In this document: piece after piece, positions 1 through 5,052 of the stretch
How positions within the stretch are numbered: position 1 is the stretch's first letter
Layout of the letters: each line of letters opens with the position of its first letter
Origin: Phyllobacteriaceae bacterium UBA1940
Lineage (GTDB): Bacteria > Pseudomonadota > Alphaproteobacteria > Rhizobiales > Rhizobiaceae
Direction: 5' to 3'
Assembly: GCA_002336975.1 (NCBI GenBank)
Contig: DDFA01000047.1
Location: 1 to 5,053, forward strand
Length of the DNA: 5,053 nt
Made by a program: the position numbers and the translations under genes
Notes under the pieces: model-generated
What the model was told of the DNA's origin: nothing
The model's input: the letters and a program-made list of their open reading frames with translations, nothing else
The model's database searches: none

Positions 1-471
1 TTCGCGACGATCCAGACGCGACGGCTCGTCGGAACGGAGCAGACCGGCGCCATCGTGTTCTATTTCTCGCTGACGACGACGATCATGGGCGCGCTGGCGC
101 TGACGCTGGCGGCGCTGTGGCGGCCGGACTGGCCGCTGGCCGAGGCGATGATCAGCCAGCGCTGGGTCGCGCCCGACTGGAGCGCCTTCGTGTGGCTCGC
201 CTTCATCGGGGTTCTGGGCGGGATCGGCCAGATCTTCATGACGCAGAGCTATCGCTACGCCGACGCGTCGATCATCGCCTGCTTCGACTACAGCGCGATG
301 ATCTTCGCCGCGACGCTCTCGCTCCTGGTGTTCGACGTCATGCCGTCCAACCGCATCCTCCTCGGCGCGGCGATCGTCACCTGCGCAGGACTTTTCGTGA
401 TCTGGCGGGAGCGCCGGGTCGGCGCGATCTCCCGCAAGGCGCGCGAGGCCGGGCCGCAGCGGTCGTTATAA
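1..471 (+). CDS. EamA/DMT-family transporter, C-terminal half (5' partial)
   Basis: The gene is open from the first base of the window and ends at TAA 469-471. The 156 visible residues are about half of a normal 280-300 residue drug/metabolite transporter of the EamA type. Hydrophobic segments lie at about residues 18-39, 63-81, 90-111 and 119-136, separated by short loops. They match the second EamA repeat: the stretch GAIVFYFSL at 17-25, then a Gly-rich helix with GGIGQIFMTQSYRYADAS at 73-90, then a final helix running into a basic tail (WRERR, 135-139). Proteins of this family are inner-membrane permeases for small metabolites, and the substrate cannot be deduced here. An internal GTG at 55 could start a shorter reading, but homologous residues continue upstream of it, so the gene is cut by the window edge. 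It lies 73 nt upstream of the regulator gene on the same strand. Family call is firm; substrate unknown. Confidence 0.88.
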   Translation, partial: FATIQTRRLVGTEQTGAIVFYFSLTTTIMGALALTLAALWRPDWPLAEAMISQRWVAPDWSAFVWLAFIGVLGGIGQIFMTQSYRYADASIIACFDYSAMIFAATLSLLVFDVMPSNRILLGAAIVTCAGLFVIWRERRVGAISRKAREAGPQRSL

Positions 472-479
472 AGCCCCTC

Positions 480-508
480 TTGAAAGCTCAGGGCGTTCGG
501 TATTACAT
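480..508 (+). promoter_or_regulatory. Possible sigma70-type promoter for the XRE-cupin regulator
   Basis: TTGAAA at 480-485 is followed, after a 17-nt spacer, by TTACAT at 503-508. A 15-nt spacing to TATTAC at 501-506 is the alternative reading. The boxes sit in the short gap between the transporter stop and the regulator start, and a 10-bp palindrome begins immediately downstream. The match to the -10 consensus is weak and nothing else supports it. Confidence 0.3.
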
Positions 509-518
509 CCGAATTCGG
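509..518. promoter_or_regulatory. Perfect 10-bp palindrome, candidate operator
   Basis: CCGAATTCGG is a perfect palindrome directly after the proposed -10 box and upstream of the regulator's start codon. Its left half also pairs with TTCGG at 496-500, so there are overlapping inverted repeats across 496-518. XRE-type repressors commonly bind such sites in their own promoters. Autoregulation here is inferred from position only. Confidence 0.3.
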
Positions 519-544
519 AAGTTATGCGGAACGGGCGGGGCATC

Positions 545-1162
545 ATGGGCGTCGAAGGAAAAGATCGTCAGAAGGCGATGGACGCCGGCGCGGTGGCGCT
601 GTCGGGGCAGCTCGGGCACACCGTGCAGCGGATGCGCAAGGCCTACAGCCTGTCGCTGTCGGAGCTGTCGGAGCAATCGGGCGTCGCCAAATCGATCATC
701 AGCCAGATCGAGCGTAACGAAACCAACCCGACGCTGGCGACGATCTGGCGCCTGAGCCAGGCCCTGAACGTGTCGATCGAGAAGGTGTTGCAGGCGGCGG
801 AGGACGAGCCGTTCATCGAGAAGTCGTCGCGCGGCGACACGCCGCTGCTGGTCTCCGACGACGGCAAGTGCCGTCTGGCGATCATCGGCTGGATCAAGAC
901 CGTCGAATGGCTGCAATGGTATGATTTCGCCGCCGATCCGGGCGGGCAGCTCGAAAGCGATCCGCATCAGCGCGGGTCGGTCGAGTGCCTGTCGGTGCTG
1001 GAGGGCGAGCTTGAAGTCGAGGTCGCCGGCGCGATCGAGACGGCGGCGGCGGGCGAGACGCTGCGCTATCGCTGCGACCGGCCGCATGTGATCCGCAATC
1101 GCTCGTCGACGGTCGCGCGCGCCACCATGGTGTGCATCCTGAAAGCGGCGGTGATGGAATGA
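545..1162 (+). CDS. XRE-family transcriptional regulator with C-terminal cupin domain
   Basis: This 205-residue DNA-binding regulator has a standard two-domain layout. An HTH_3/XRE domain spans about residues 23-83 (LGHTVQRMRK, then LSLSELSEQSGVAKSIISQI, then ERNETNPTLATIWRLSQALN). A small cupin barrel spans about 118-203. Cupin motif 1 reads H141-x-R143-x3-E147-x6-G154, so the usual second His is Arg. Motif 2 keeps H181-x3-N185. Relatives such as SutR/PuuR-type regulators use the cupin to sense a small ligand; the ligand here is unknown. Start choice: ATG 545 has GGCGG at 534-538 with 6-nt spacing. An in-frame ATG at 524 (seven residues longer) has only GGA four nt upstream and would give almost no leader from the proposed promoter, but it cannot be excluded. 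The gene follows the transporter on the same strand, so regulation of that transporter is a reasonable guess. It ends 38 nt from the convergent TadG-like gene. Confidence 0.9.
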   Translation: MGVEGKDRQKAMDAGAVALSGQLGHTVQRMRKAYSLSLSELSEQSGVAKSIISQIERNETNPTLATIWRLSQALNVSIEKVLQAAEDEPFIEKSSRGDTPLLVSDDGKCRLAIIGWIKTVEWLQWYDFAADPGGQLESDPHQRGSVECLSVLEGELEVEVAGAIETAAAGETLRYRCDRPHVIRNRSSTVARATMVCILKAAVME

Positions 1163-1186
1163 CCACCGTCGCCGCCTGGATTTTTT
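1145..1186 (+). terminator. Probable intrinsic terminator overlapping the regulator stop codon
   Basis: A 13-bp imperfect stem pairs 1145-1157 with 1163-1175 across the 5-nt loop AATGA. It has six outer G/C pairs, two G-U wobbles, one mismatch and three inner pairs. A run of six T follows at 1181-1186 after CTGGA (1176-1180). The stop codon TGA at 1160-1162 lies in the loop. The site lies between convergent genes, where a terminator is expected. The 5-nt gap before the T run and the imperfect stem lower confidence. It has no matching T run for the minus-strand gene. Confidence 0.45.
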
Positions 1187-1200
1187 CGCCGCTGCGTTGA

Positions 1201-2391
1201 CTATTTGGTAAGGAACATTTTCCTGTTGGCGCTGGAGGCGACGCCGTTGGCGGTGACGGCGCCCGAGCCGTCGTAGTTGACGTTTTCGAGGCACTTGTTC
1301 GACTTGACCGAGAAGGTGAAATCCTGAACCGCCCAGCTGCCCGGCGGGTCGCCGACGCCGTTCCAGCCCGTATCTTCCCACTGTTCGACGAAGCCGGCGG
1401 CCGGCGAGGGGCAGGGCAGAATGTCGAAGACCGACGGCGTCTTGCCGTTCGGAATCATGACCATGGTCACGCTTTTGGCGACGCCGCCGACATTGACGGT
1501 GAAGGTCTTGGCCGTCTTGCCGTTCGCCTTGACTTTGCCGGTGATGTCCTGGACGTAGAGATTGTGCGCCGAGGTCGCCGACGCAGGATCCTTGGGATTC
1601 GTCGTGTAGACGACAGGCATTGAGGTTTTCGTTTTTTCGTATTTGACGACGCCGTTCGATAGATAGGACGATCCTGCGACGGCGCATTTGAAGGCGCTGC
1701 TGCTGGAATTATGCGCAGGCACATAACCTGGCGCGCAGCCGTCATCATACACCGTCATCTTCAGATAGAGATTTTGATAGTCCTTCTGAAGCGTGATGGT
1801 CTTGTTGAGGGCGCCGGCCACCATGGCGCCGGCGCCGTTATTGTAGCTGGCGGTCAGCGTGCCCGACGAGGTGGTCTGGCTGGTGGGCTGATAGACGTAG
1901 CTGGCGAGCGTCGTTTCGGTCGTCGCTCCGGCGTTGAGAACGATCAGATCGATCTTCTTCCAATACCAGCCCTGGGCGGAGAGCGCAGTGAAGTTGAGTT
2001 CGGAGACGGGCAGAGCGAGGCCGTCGACCGTCACGCTGGCGTTCAGGTCGACCGACGACCGCCCTACGAAGCCGCCGAAATTGGTGGGAAACGCCCAGCT
2101 CGCCGTGCCCGTGACGGTGCCGTCGGCGTTCGTCACGAAGGTGGAGGTGACGCTGCCCGTGCGCAAGTTGCTCAGCATGAACGCCTGGCCGACCGCGTTG
2201 CGCTTGGAGGTGTCAGGCTCTTTCGCCGCAGCGAGAACCGCGCCGTCGACCGCGTTCTGCAAGTTGAACCTGCCTGTGGAGGCGGCGCTGTAGTCGACCG
2301 CCATGCCGATCATCGCCATGATCGGGACCAGCGCCAAAGCGAAGATCACGGCGACGTTGCCGCTCTCTGATGTGTGGAAGGCTTTGGTCAT
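1201..2391 (-). CDS. TadG-like pilus-assembly/surface protein with large extracytoplasmic domain
   Basis: With start ATG at 2391 the product has 396 residues. The N-terminus is a Tad domain of the putative Flp pilus-assembly TadE/G type: a short basic head, SGNVAVIFALALVPIMAMI at about 10-28, then G-x-A-V-D-Y and a helix ending in AVDGAVLAAAK (48-57). It predicts one membrane segment with the rest outside the cytoplasm. There is no Glu at +5 after the Gly, so prepilin processing is not expected. Residues 60-396 are Ser/Thr/Gly/Asn-rich, with four Cys (219, 236, 327, 367) that could form two disulfides. Near the C-terminus is a Trp-rich stretch (QWEDTGWNGVGDPPGSW, 337-353) followed by a QDFTFSV strand, and the chain ends in MFLTK. 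Alternative in-frame starts are ATG 2397, ATG 2406 and GTG 2442; none has a strong Shine-Dalgarno. It diverges from the plus-strand TadG-TadE-TadE genes. Part of the gene is lower in GC (47% over 1621-1680) than the transporter. Exact role unknown. Confidence 0.85.
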   Translation of the reverse strand: MTKAFHTSESGNVAVIFALALVPIMAMIGMAVDYSAASTGRFNLQNAVDGAVLAAAKEPDTSKRNAVGQAFMLSNLRTGSVTSTFVTNADGTVTGTASWAFPTNFGGFVGRSSVDLNASVTVDGLALPVSELNFTALSAQGWYWKKIDLIVLNAGATTETTLASYVYQPTSQTTSSGTLTASYNNGAGAMVAGALNKTITLQKDYQNLYLKMTVYDDGCAPGYVPAHNSSSSAFKCAVAGSSYLSNGVVKYEKTKTSMPVVYTTNPKDPASATSAHNLYVQDITGKVKANGKTAKTFTVNVGGVAKSVTMVMIPNGKTPSVFDILPCPSPAAGFVEQWEDTGWNGVGDPPGSWAVQDFTFSVKSNKCLENVNYDGSGAVTANGVASSANRKMFLTK

Positions 2392-2534
2392 GAACATGCA
2401 CCGCATGGAGGGAACCGTGCGCCCGGATCGTTCGTGCGCCACATTGAATAAACATAGACATTTAAATCGCGGGTTTATGTCTTACCTGCAAAATCCGTTA
2501 CACTGCGTTAACGAAGGGATTTTCTTTGAAATTT

Positions 2535-2554
2535 TATGAGCTTTCCTGCTCATA
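2535..2554. repeat. Inverted repeat, 7-bp arms, 6-nt loop
   Basis: TATGAGC (2535-2541) and GCTCATA (2548-2554) pair perfectly around TTTCCT. TTGAAA at 2526-2531 lies just upstream, so the repeat would overlap the -10 zone of any plus-strand promoter using it. It could be an operator or an RNA hairpin; the sequence alone does not decide. Confidence 0.4.
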
Positions 2555-2582
2555 TGGCGCATTTTCTGGCCTGGCTTCGAGG

Positions 2583-2598
2583 CTCGGCGCGCGCCGAG
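2583..2598. repeat. Perfect 16-bp GC palindrome
   Basis: CTCGGCGCGCGCCGAG is identical to its reverse complement over 16 bases. TGCGCGCGCGCA at 2605-2616, a second perfect palindrome of 12 bases, follows seven bases later. Both are non-coding and lie at the AT-rich to GC-rich transition. Function unknown: a dimeric protein site, a cruciform, or an RNA stem. Confidence 0.55.
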
Positions 2599-2641
2599 AT
2601 GGATTGCGCGCGCGCATTTCGCGAGTTCCTCTTGAGCTACA

Positions 2642-2696
2642 GGCGCCTTTGCGCCAAGGCCGGGGTTTTGTGACGGCGGCGCGCCGGGAGCGCCGC
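2642..2696 (+). repeat. Two consecutive GC hairpins upstream of the tadG-tadE-tadE operon
   Basis: The first hairpin pairs GGCGC (2642-2646) with GCGCC (2651-2655) across CTTT. The second pairs GCGGCGC (2676-2682) with GCGCCGC (2690-2696) across seven bases and is followed by GGTTGTTCAATTCTT, which is only moderately T-rich. The second could act as a terminator of an upstream transcript or as leader structure. The 10-mer AGGCGCCTTT at the first hairpin (2641-2650) recurs exactly at 2726-2735. Confidence 0.4.
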
Positions 2697-2698
2697 GG

Positions 2699-2726
2699 TT
2701 GTTCAATTCTTAACGATCCATTTTAA
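2699..2726 (+). promoter_or_regulatory. Possible promoter of the tadG-tadE-tadE operon
   Basis: TTGTTC (2699-2704) is separated by 16 nt from TTTTAA (2721-2726). The region is a small AT-rich island between the GC hairpins and the operon. Transcription would start near 2733, within or just after the AAGGCGCCTT palindrome (2725-2734), giving a leader of about 60 nt. The consensus match is modest. Confidence 0.3.
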
Positions 2727-2781
2727 GGCGCCTTTCATTCCGGCATGGGAACTTCCGGCTCTATTGCGCAGAGTTTGTTCC

Positions 2782-2786
2782 GGAGG
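2782..2786 (+). promoter_or_regulatory. Strong Shine-Dalgarno that decides the start of the second TadG-like gene
   Basis: GGAGG lies six nt before ATG 2793. The upstream in-frame ATG at 2745 has no comparable site, so translation is placed at 2793. This is the best ribosome binding site in the window. Confidence 0.85.
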
Positions 2787-2792
2787 TTCGTC

Positions 2793-4088
2793 ATGCAGTC
2801 CGTTCCCAAGGCGCACCCGCCTCGCCGCTCGGCTCTGCGCCGCGACGCGCCACGATCCTTTCGCAACGAAGAGAGCGGCACGACCGTCGTCATCGCCGCG
2901 CTCACGGCGCCCTTGCTGCTGGCGCTGGCCGGCCTCGGCGGCGAAGGCGCCTACGCCTATTTCAAACACGCCTCGATGCAGTCGGTCTCCGACGTCGCCG
3001 CGCTCAGCGCCGCCGCCGCCTACAAGACGACAGCGAACGTGCTGGCCGCGAAGGCGGAGGCGGCCAGCGTCGCGGCGCAGCTCGGCTACCGGAACTCCGA
3101 TAACCTGACGGTGACGGTGAATTCGCCGCCCCTGTCAGGACCGAACACGACGAACCTCACCGCGGTGGAGGTGATCCTGACATTGCAGCAGGAGCCGCTG
3201 CTGACGCGCGTGTTCCGCAACGACGCCTATACGATCCGCACGCGCAGCGTCTCGCGCCCGGGCGCGGGCACGCCGGGATGCATCCTGACGCTCTCGCCCA
3301 CCGCGTCGCCCGCCATCACCGTCAACGGCACAAGCGCGGCGACCCTGACGAATTGCAGCGTCTACGCCAATTCCAACGCCTCGAACACGATCGGCACTTC
3401 GGGCGGCGGCTCGCTTGTCGCGTCGGACATCTACGCCGTGGGCAGTATCGAATCGACCGGCGGCATCATCGGCAACAAGCACCCTGGCTCGCCGGCGCAG
3501 CCGGACCCTTACGCCAGCATTCCGGCCGTGACCGTCAACTGTCCGGTGACGCCGCTGCCCAACAGCATCACCGGGCCGGCGACGATTCAACCTGGCGTCT
3601 ATTGCAACGGCCTTAAATTGAGAAGCGGCGCCATCACGCTTGCTCCAGGCACTTACATCGTCGCTGGCGGCGCCTTTTCGGTCGCGGCTCAGGCCGTGGT
3701 GAACGCCACCGCCGGCGTCACCATCGTCGCCGCCATGTACAACGGCTATTATTTCGCCTCGTCGGTGGCGGGCGGCGCGACGTTCAACCTCACCGCGCCC
3801 ACGACAGGCCCCTACGCCGGCGTCGCCTACTACGCGGACAGAAACATGCCCGCCGATTTTCCCGTCACCCATGGCTTCAGCGGACAGGCGGGGATGACGA
3901 TCACCGGCGCCATCTACGCGCCGACGTCCGATGTGGCCTTCGCCGGCGGCTCCTCCGGCGCGAGCGGTTGCACGCAGATCGTCTCGTTGACCCTGAAGCT
4001 CACCGGCGGTTCGGCCATCAATTCCAATTGCACGGGGAAGGGCACCAAGACGATCGGCCCGGTTACGACGTCGGCTCTGGTGGATTAA
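2793..4088 (+). CDS. TadG-like pilus-assembly-related protein with beta-rich C-terminal domain
   Basis: The product has 431 residues from ATG 2793, chosen for its GGAGG. A basic head of about 28 residues ends in NEESG. The Tad-type hydrophobic segment follows at about 30-50 (TVVIAALTAPLLLALAGLGG), then a helix with SVSDVAALSAAAAYKT (65-80). As in TadG, the +5 position after the Gly is not Glu. The rest is exported: about 100-155 looks like the usual pseudopilin-associated strand domain, and about 160-431 is a Gly/Ser/Thr/Asn-rich repetitive region. Its lines PGVYCNGLKL (267-276), LAPGTYIVAGGAFSV (283-297), GVTIV (308-312), MTITGAIYAP (368-377) and VAFAGGSS (381-388) resemble the rungs of a right-handed beta-helix. 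Six Cys (163, 188, 250, 271, 393, 413) could form disulfides. This C-terminal type recurs in alphaproteobacterial proteins annotated as TadG-related, as far as I recall. It is first gene of a three-gene operon, five nt before the next. Adhesive or tip-associated function is inferred only. Confidence 0.87.
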   Translation: MQSVPKAHPPRRSALRRDAPRSFRNEESGTTVVIAALTAPLLLALAGLGGEGAYAYFKHASMQSVSDVAALSAAAAYKTTANVLAAKAEAASVAAQLGYRNSDNLTVTVNSPPLSGPNTTNLTAVEVILTLQQEPLLTRVFRNDAYTIRTRSVSRPGAGTPGCILTLSPTASPAITVNGTSAATLTNCSVYANSNASNTIGTSGGGSLVASDIYAVGSIESTGGIIGNKHPGSPAQPDPYASIPAVTVNCPVTPLPNSITGPATIQPGVYCNGLKLRSGAITLAPGTYIVAGGAFSVAAQAVVNATAGVTIVAAMYNGYYFASSVAGGATFNLTAPTTGPYAGVAYYADRNMPADFPVTHGFSGQAGMTITGAIYAPTSDVAFAGGSSGASGCTQIVSLTLKLTGGSAINSNCTGKGTKTIGPVTTSALVD

Positions 4089-4093
4089 CGCTG

Positions 4094-4567
4094 ATGAAAT
4101 TGCCCCACGTTTTCGTTCGCGCGCGACGCGACGAGTCCGGCACCGCCGCGATCGAGTTCGCGTTCATCGCGAGCTTCCTGCTCGTCCTGCTCGTCGGCAT
4201 CACCGACGTCAGCCGCCTTGCGCTCGCCTCCATGCGGGTGCGTTACGCCGCGGAGGCGGGCGCGACCTTCGCCGCCTTCAACGGGTCCGAAGTCGAGGTG
4301 AACGATCCCGCCGTCATCGCCGCGGCGACCGCCGCGACGTCGGCGAATGCGACGACGACGACGGCCATCGTGTATGGTTGCGCGAGGCCGTCCGGCGTGC
4401 AGATCGTTCCCAGCGCGACGACGACCTGCATCGGATACGGCTCGCCGCACGCGCCTGGCAAATATGTGTCGGTCACCTCGCAGGCCGATTTCGCGCCCTA
4501 TTTCCAGCCCGCGTTCATCGTCTACCCCCAGACGCTCAGCCAAACCTTGCAGGTTCGCGTGAAATGA
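4094..4567 (+). CDS. TadE-like pseudopilin (first of two)
   Basis: This 157-residue TadE-family protein is of a size common for the family. A basic head (RARRDESG, 9-16) precedes TAAIEFAFIASFLLVLLVG (17-35), which is the single membrane segment. G16 followed by Glu21 fits the G/x4-E pseudopilin cleavage pattern that prepilin peptidase TadV recognises in TadE and TadF, with Phe instead of the usual Tyr after Glu. The exported part starts with a helix (RYAAEAGATFAAF, 50-62), then an Ala/Thr-rich stretch (74-93) and a beta-like tail with two Cys (96 and 112) that may form a disulfide. ATG 4094 lies five nt after the upstream stop. GGTGGA at 4079-4084, inside the end of the upstream gene, may serve as ribosome binding site. 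The stop overlaps the next start. An upstream in-frame extension would run inside the TadG-like gene and has no family resemblance. Confidence 0.88.
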   Translation: MKLPHVFVRARRDESGTAAIEFAFIASFLLVLLVGITDVSRLALASMRVRYAAEAGATFAAFNGSEVEVNDPAVIAAATAATSANATTTTAIVYGCARPSGVQIVPSATTTCIGYGSPHAPGKYVSVTSQADFAPYFQPAFIVYPQTLSQTLQVRVK

Positions 4568-4980
4568 TCAGACGATTCTCTTTCCGACGTGACGAACGTG
4601 GCGTGACGGCGGTGGAGTTCGCGCTCGTCGGGCCGCTGTTTCTGATGCTGTTGTTTGGCGTGATGCAGGTTTCGATCTGGGTGCTTTCGGCGGTCTCGTT
4701 GCAACATGCGGCCGAAATTGCGGCGCGCTGCGCGGCGGTGAAGTCGACGCAATGCAGTTGTACTGCAACCGGCTGCACGGTTGCGGGCATTCAGGCCTAC
4801 GCCGCCGATCAGGCGACAGGGTTGAGCGTGCCTGGCAGCGCGTTCACGGTGACCGGACTTGTGACGAAGGACGCGTGCGGCGGCGTCAAGGTGACGGGCA
4901 GCTTCACGCCGTTCAACTTCACCGGCGGGTTCGGCCTGCCGACCTACACGGCCTCGGCGAGCGCCTGCTACCCGACCTGA
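4564..4980 (+). CDS. TadE-like pseudopilin (second of two)
   Basis: This 138-residue TadE-family protein starts at an ATGA overlap with the previous gene (4564-4567), a usual sign of translational coupling; AGG at 4551-4553 is a weak upstream site. FRRDERG (7-13) precedes VTAVEFALVGPLFLMLLFGV (14-33), the only membrane segment. G13 followed by Glu18 gives the pseudopilin processing pattern. The helix continues with SLQHAAEIAARCAAVKS, typical of alphaproteobacterial TadE proteins. The exported tail has six Cys (56, 64, 66, 71, 105, 135), including a C-x-C-x4-C cluster, which would suit oxidation in the periplasm. It differs clearly in sequence from the preceding TadE-like protein, so the pair looks like an old duplication or a TadE/TadF-like pairing rather than a recent copy. 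It is the last gene of the operon within the window. Confidence 0.88.
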   Translation: MIRRFSFRRDERGVTAVEFALVGPLFLMLLFGVMQVSIWVLSAVSLQHAAEIAARCAAVKSTQCSCTATGCTVAGIQAYAADQATGLSVPGSAFTVTGLVTKDACGGVKVTGSFTPFNFTGGFGLPTYTASASACYPT

Positions 4981-4982
4981 TG

Positions 4983-5001
4983 GGAGCGCATTTCCGGCTC
5001 C
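4983..5001 (+). terminator. Weak hairpin after the last TadE-like gene
   Basis: GGAGC (4983-4987) can pair with GCTCC (4997-5001) across nine bases, three nt after the stop codon. There is no following T run, so it is a poor intrinsic terminator. It may be only a 3' stem, with real termination by Rho or at the repeat farther right. Confidence 0.2.
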
Positions 5002-5019
5002 GACATGTGGCCCGTCAGA

Positions 5020-5052
5020 GCGTTTTGCGATCCGACAGGATCAGAAAATCGC
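5020..5052. repeat. Imperfect palindromic intergenic repeat, probably a dispersed element
   Basis: The left arm GCGTTTTGCGATCC (5020-5033) and the right arm GGATCAGAAAATCGC (5038-5052) are near-complementary around GACA. Shared blocks are GATCC/GGATC, TTTT/AAAA and GCG/CGC, with two mismatched positions and one extra base in the right arm. This layout of GCG, a T run, GATCC, then the mirror image resembles small palindromic elements scattered between genes in Hyphomicrobiales genomes. The element may extend past the window edge. Confidence 0.4.

Larger units (their letters stand above)
2392..2792. other. Divergent intergenic region between two TadG-like genes
   Basis: I see no convincing gene in this roughly 400-nt stretch. 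It has two halves: 34% GC over 2441-2540 and 71% GC over 2581-2700. The AT-rich half, next to the minus-strand gene, contains AGACAT/ATGTCT inverted copies (2456-2461 and 2477-2482) around ATTTAAAT, and a TATGAGC/GCTCATA hairpin (2535-2554). It should carry the minus-gene promoter, but no clear -35/-10 pair stands out. The GC-rich half is a string of palindromes listed separately. A TTG-started frame at 2526-2726 could encode 66 residues, but it is Arg-rich, matches no family I know, and runs through the hairpins, so I do not call it. Confidence 0.6.

Noticed and set aside
503..1687. Long minus-strand open frame of 394 codons across the regulator and the TadG-like gene
   Set aside because: It is Arg/Gln-rich with no recognisable family and overlaps two well-supported genes. 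It is an effect of high GC at codon position 3.
1711..2370. Plus-strand open frame of 219 codons inside the minus-strand TadG-like gene
   Set aside because: Low-complexity Arg/Gly/Asp-rich translation with no family match. The minus-strand reading has a clear Tad domain.
2526..2726. 66-residue frame with TTG start in the divergent intergenic region, considered as a Flp pilin or small peptide
   Set aside because: It has no hydrophobic segment and no G-x4-E-Y motif, is rich in Arg, and runs through several hairpins. It does not resemble a Flp pilin.
2745..2792. Upstream ATG at 2745 as start of the second TadG-like gene
   Set aside because: There is no Shine-Dalgarno before it, while ATG 2793 has GGAGG at six-nt spacing. 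The added residues are not part of the family domain.
3135..3872. Minus-strand open frame of 245 codons inside the second TadG-like gene
   Set aside because: Arg/Gly/Val-rich composition with no domain. It is the antisense of a gene with a strong ribosome binding site and operon context.
4351..4362. Short GAC triplet run, considered as a phase-variation tract
   Set aside because: Four triplets in frame encode a Thr stretch. Changes would not shift the frame, and the tract is too short to suggest slippage control.
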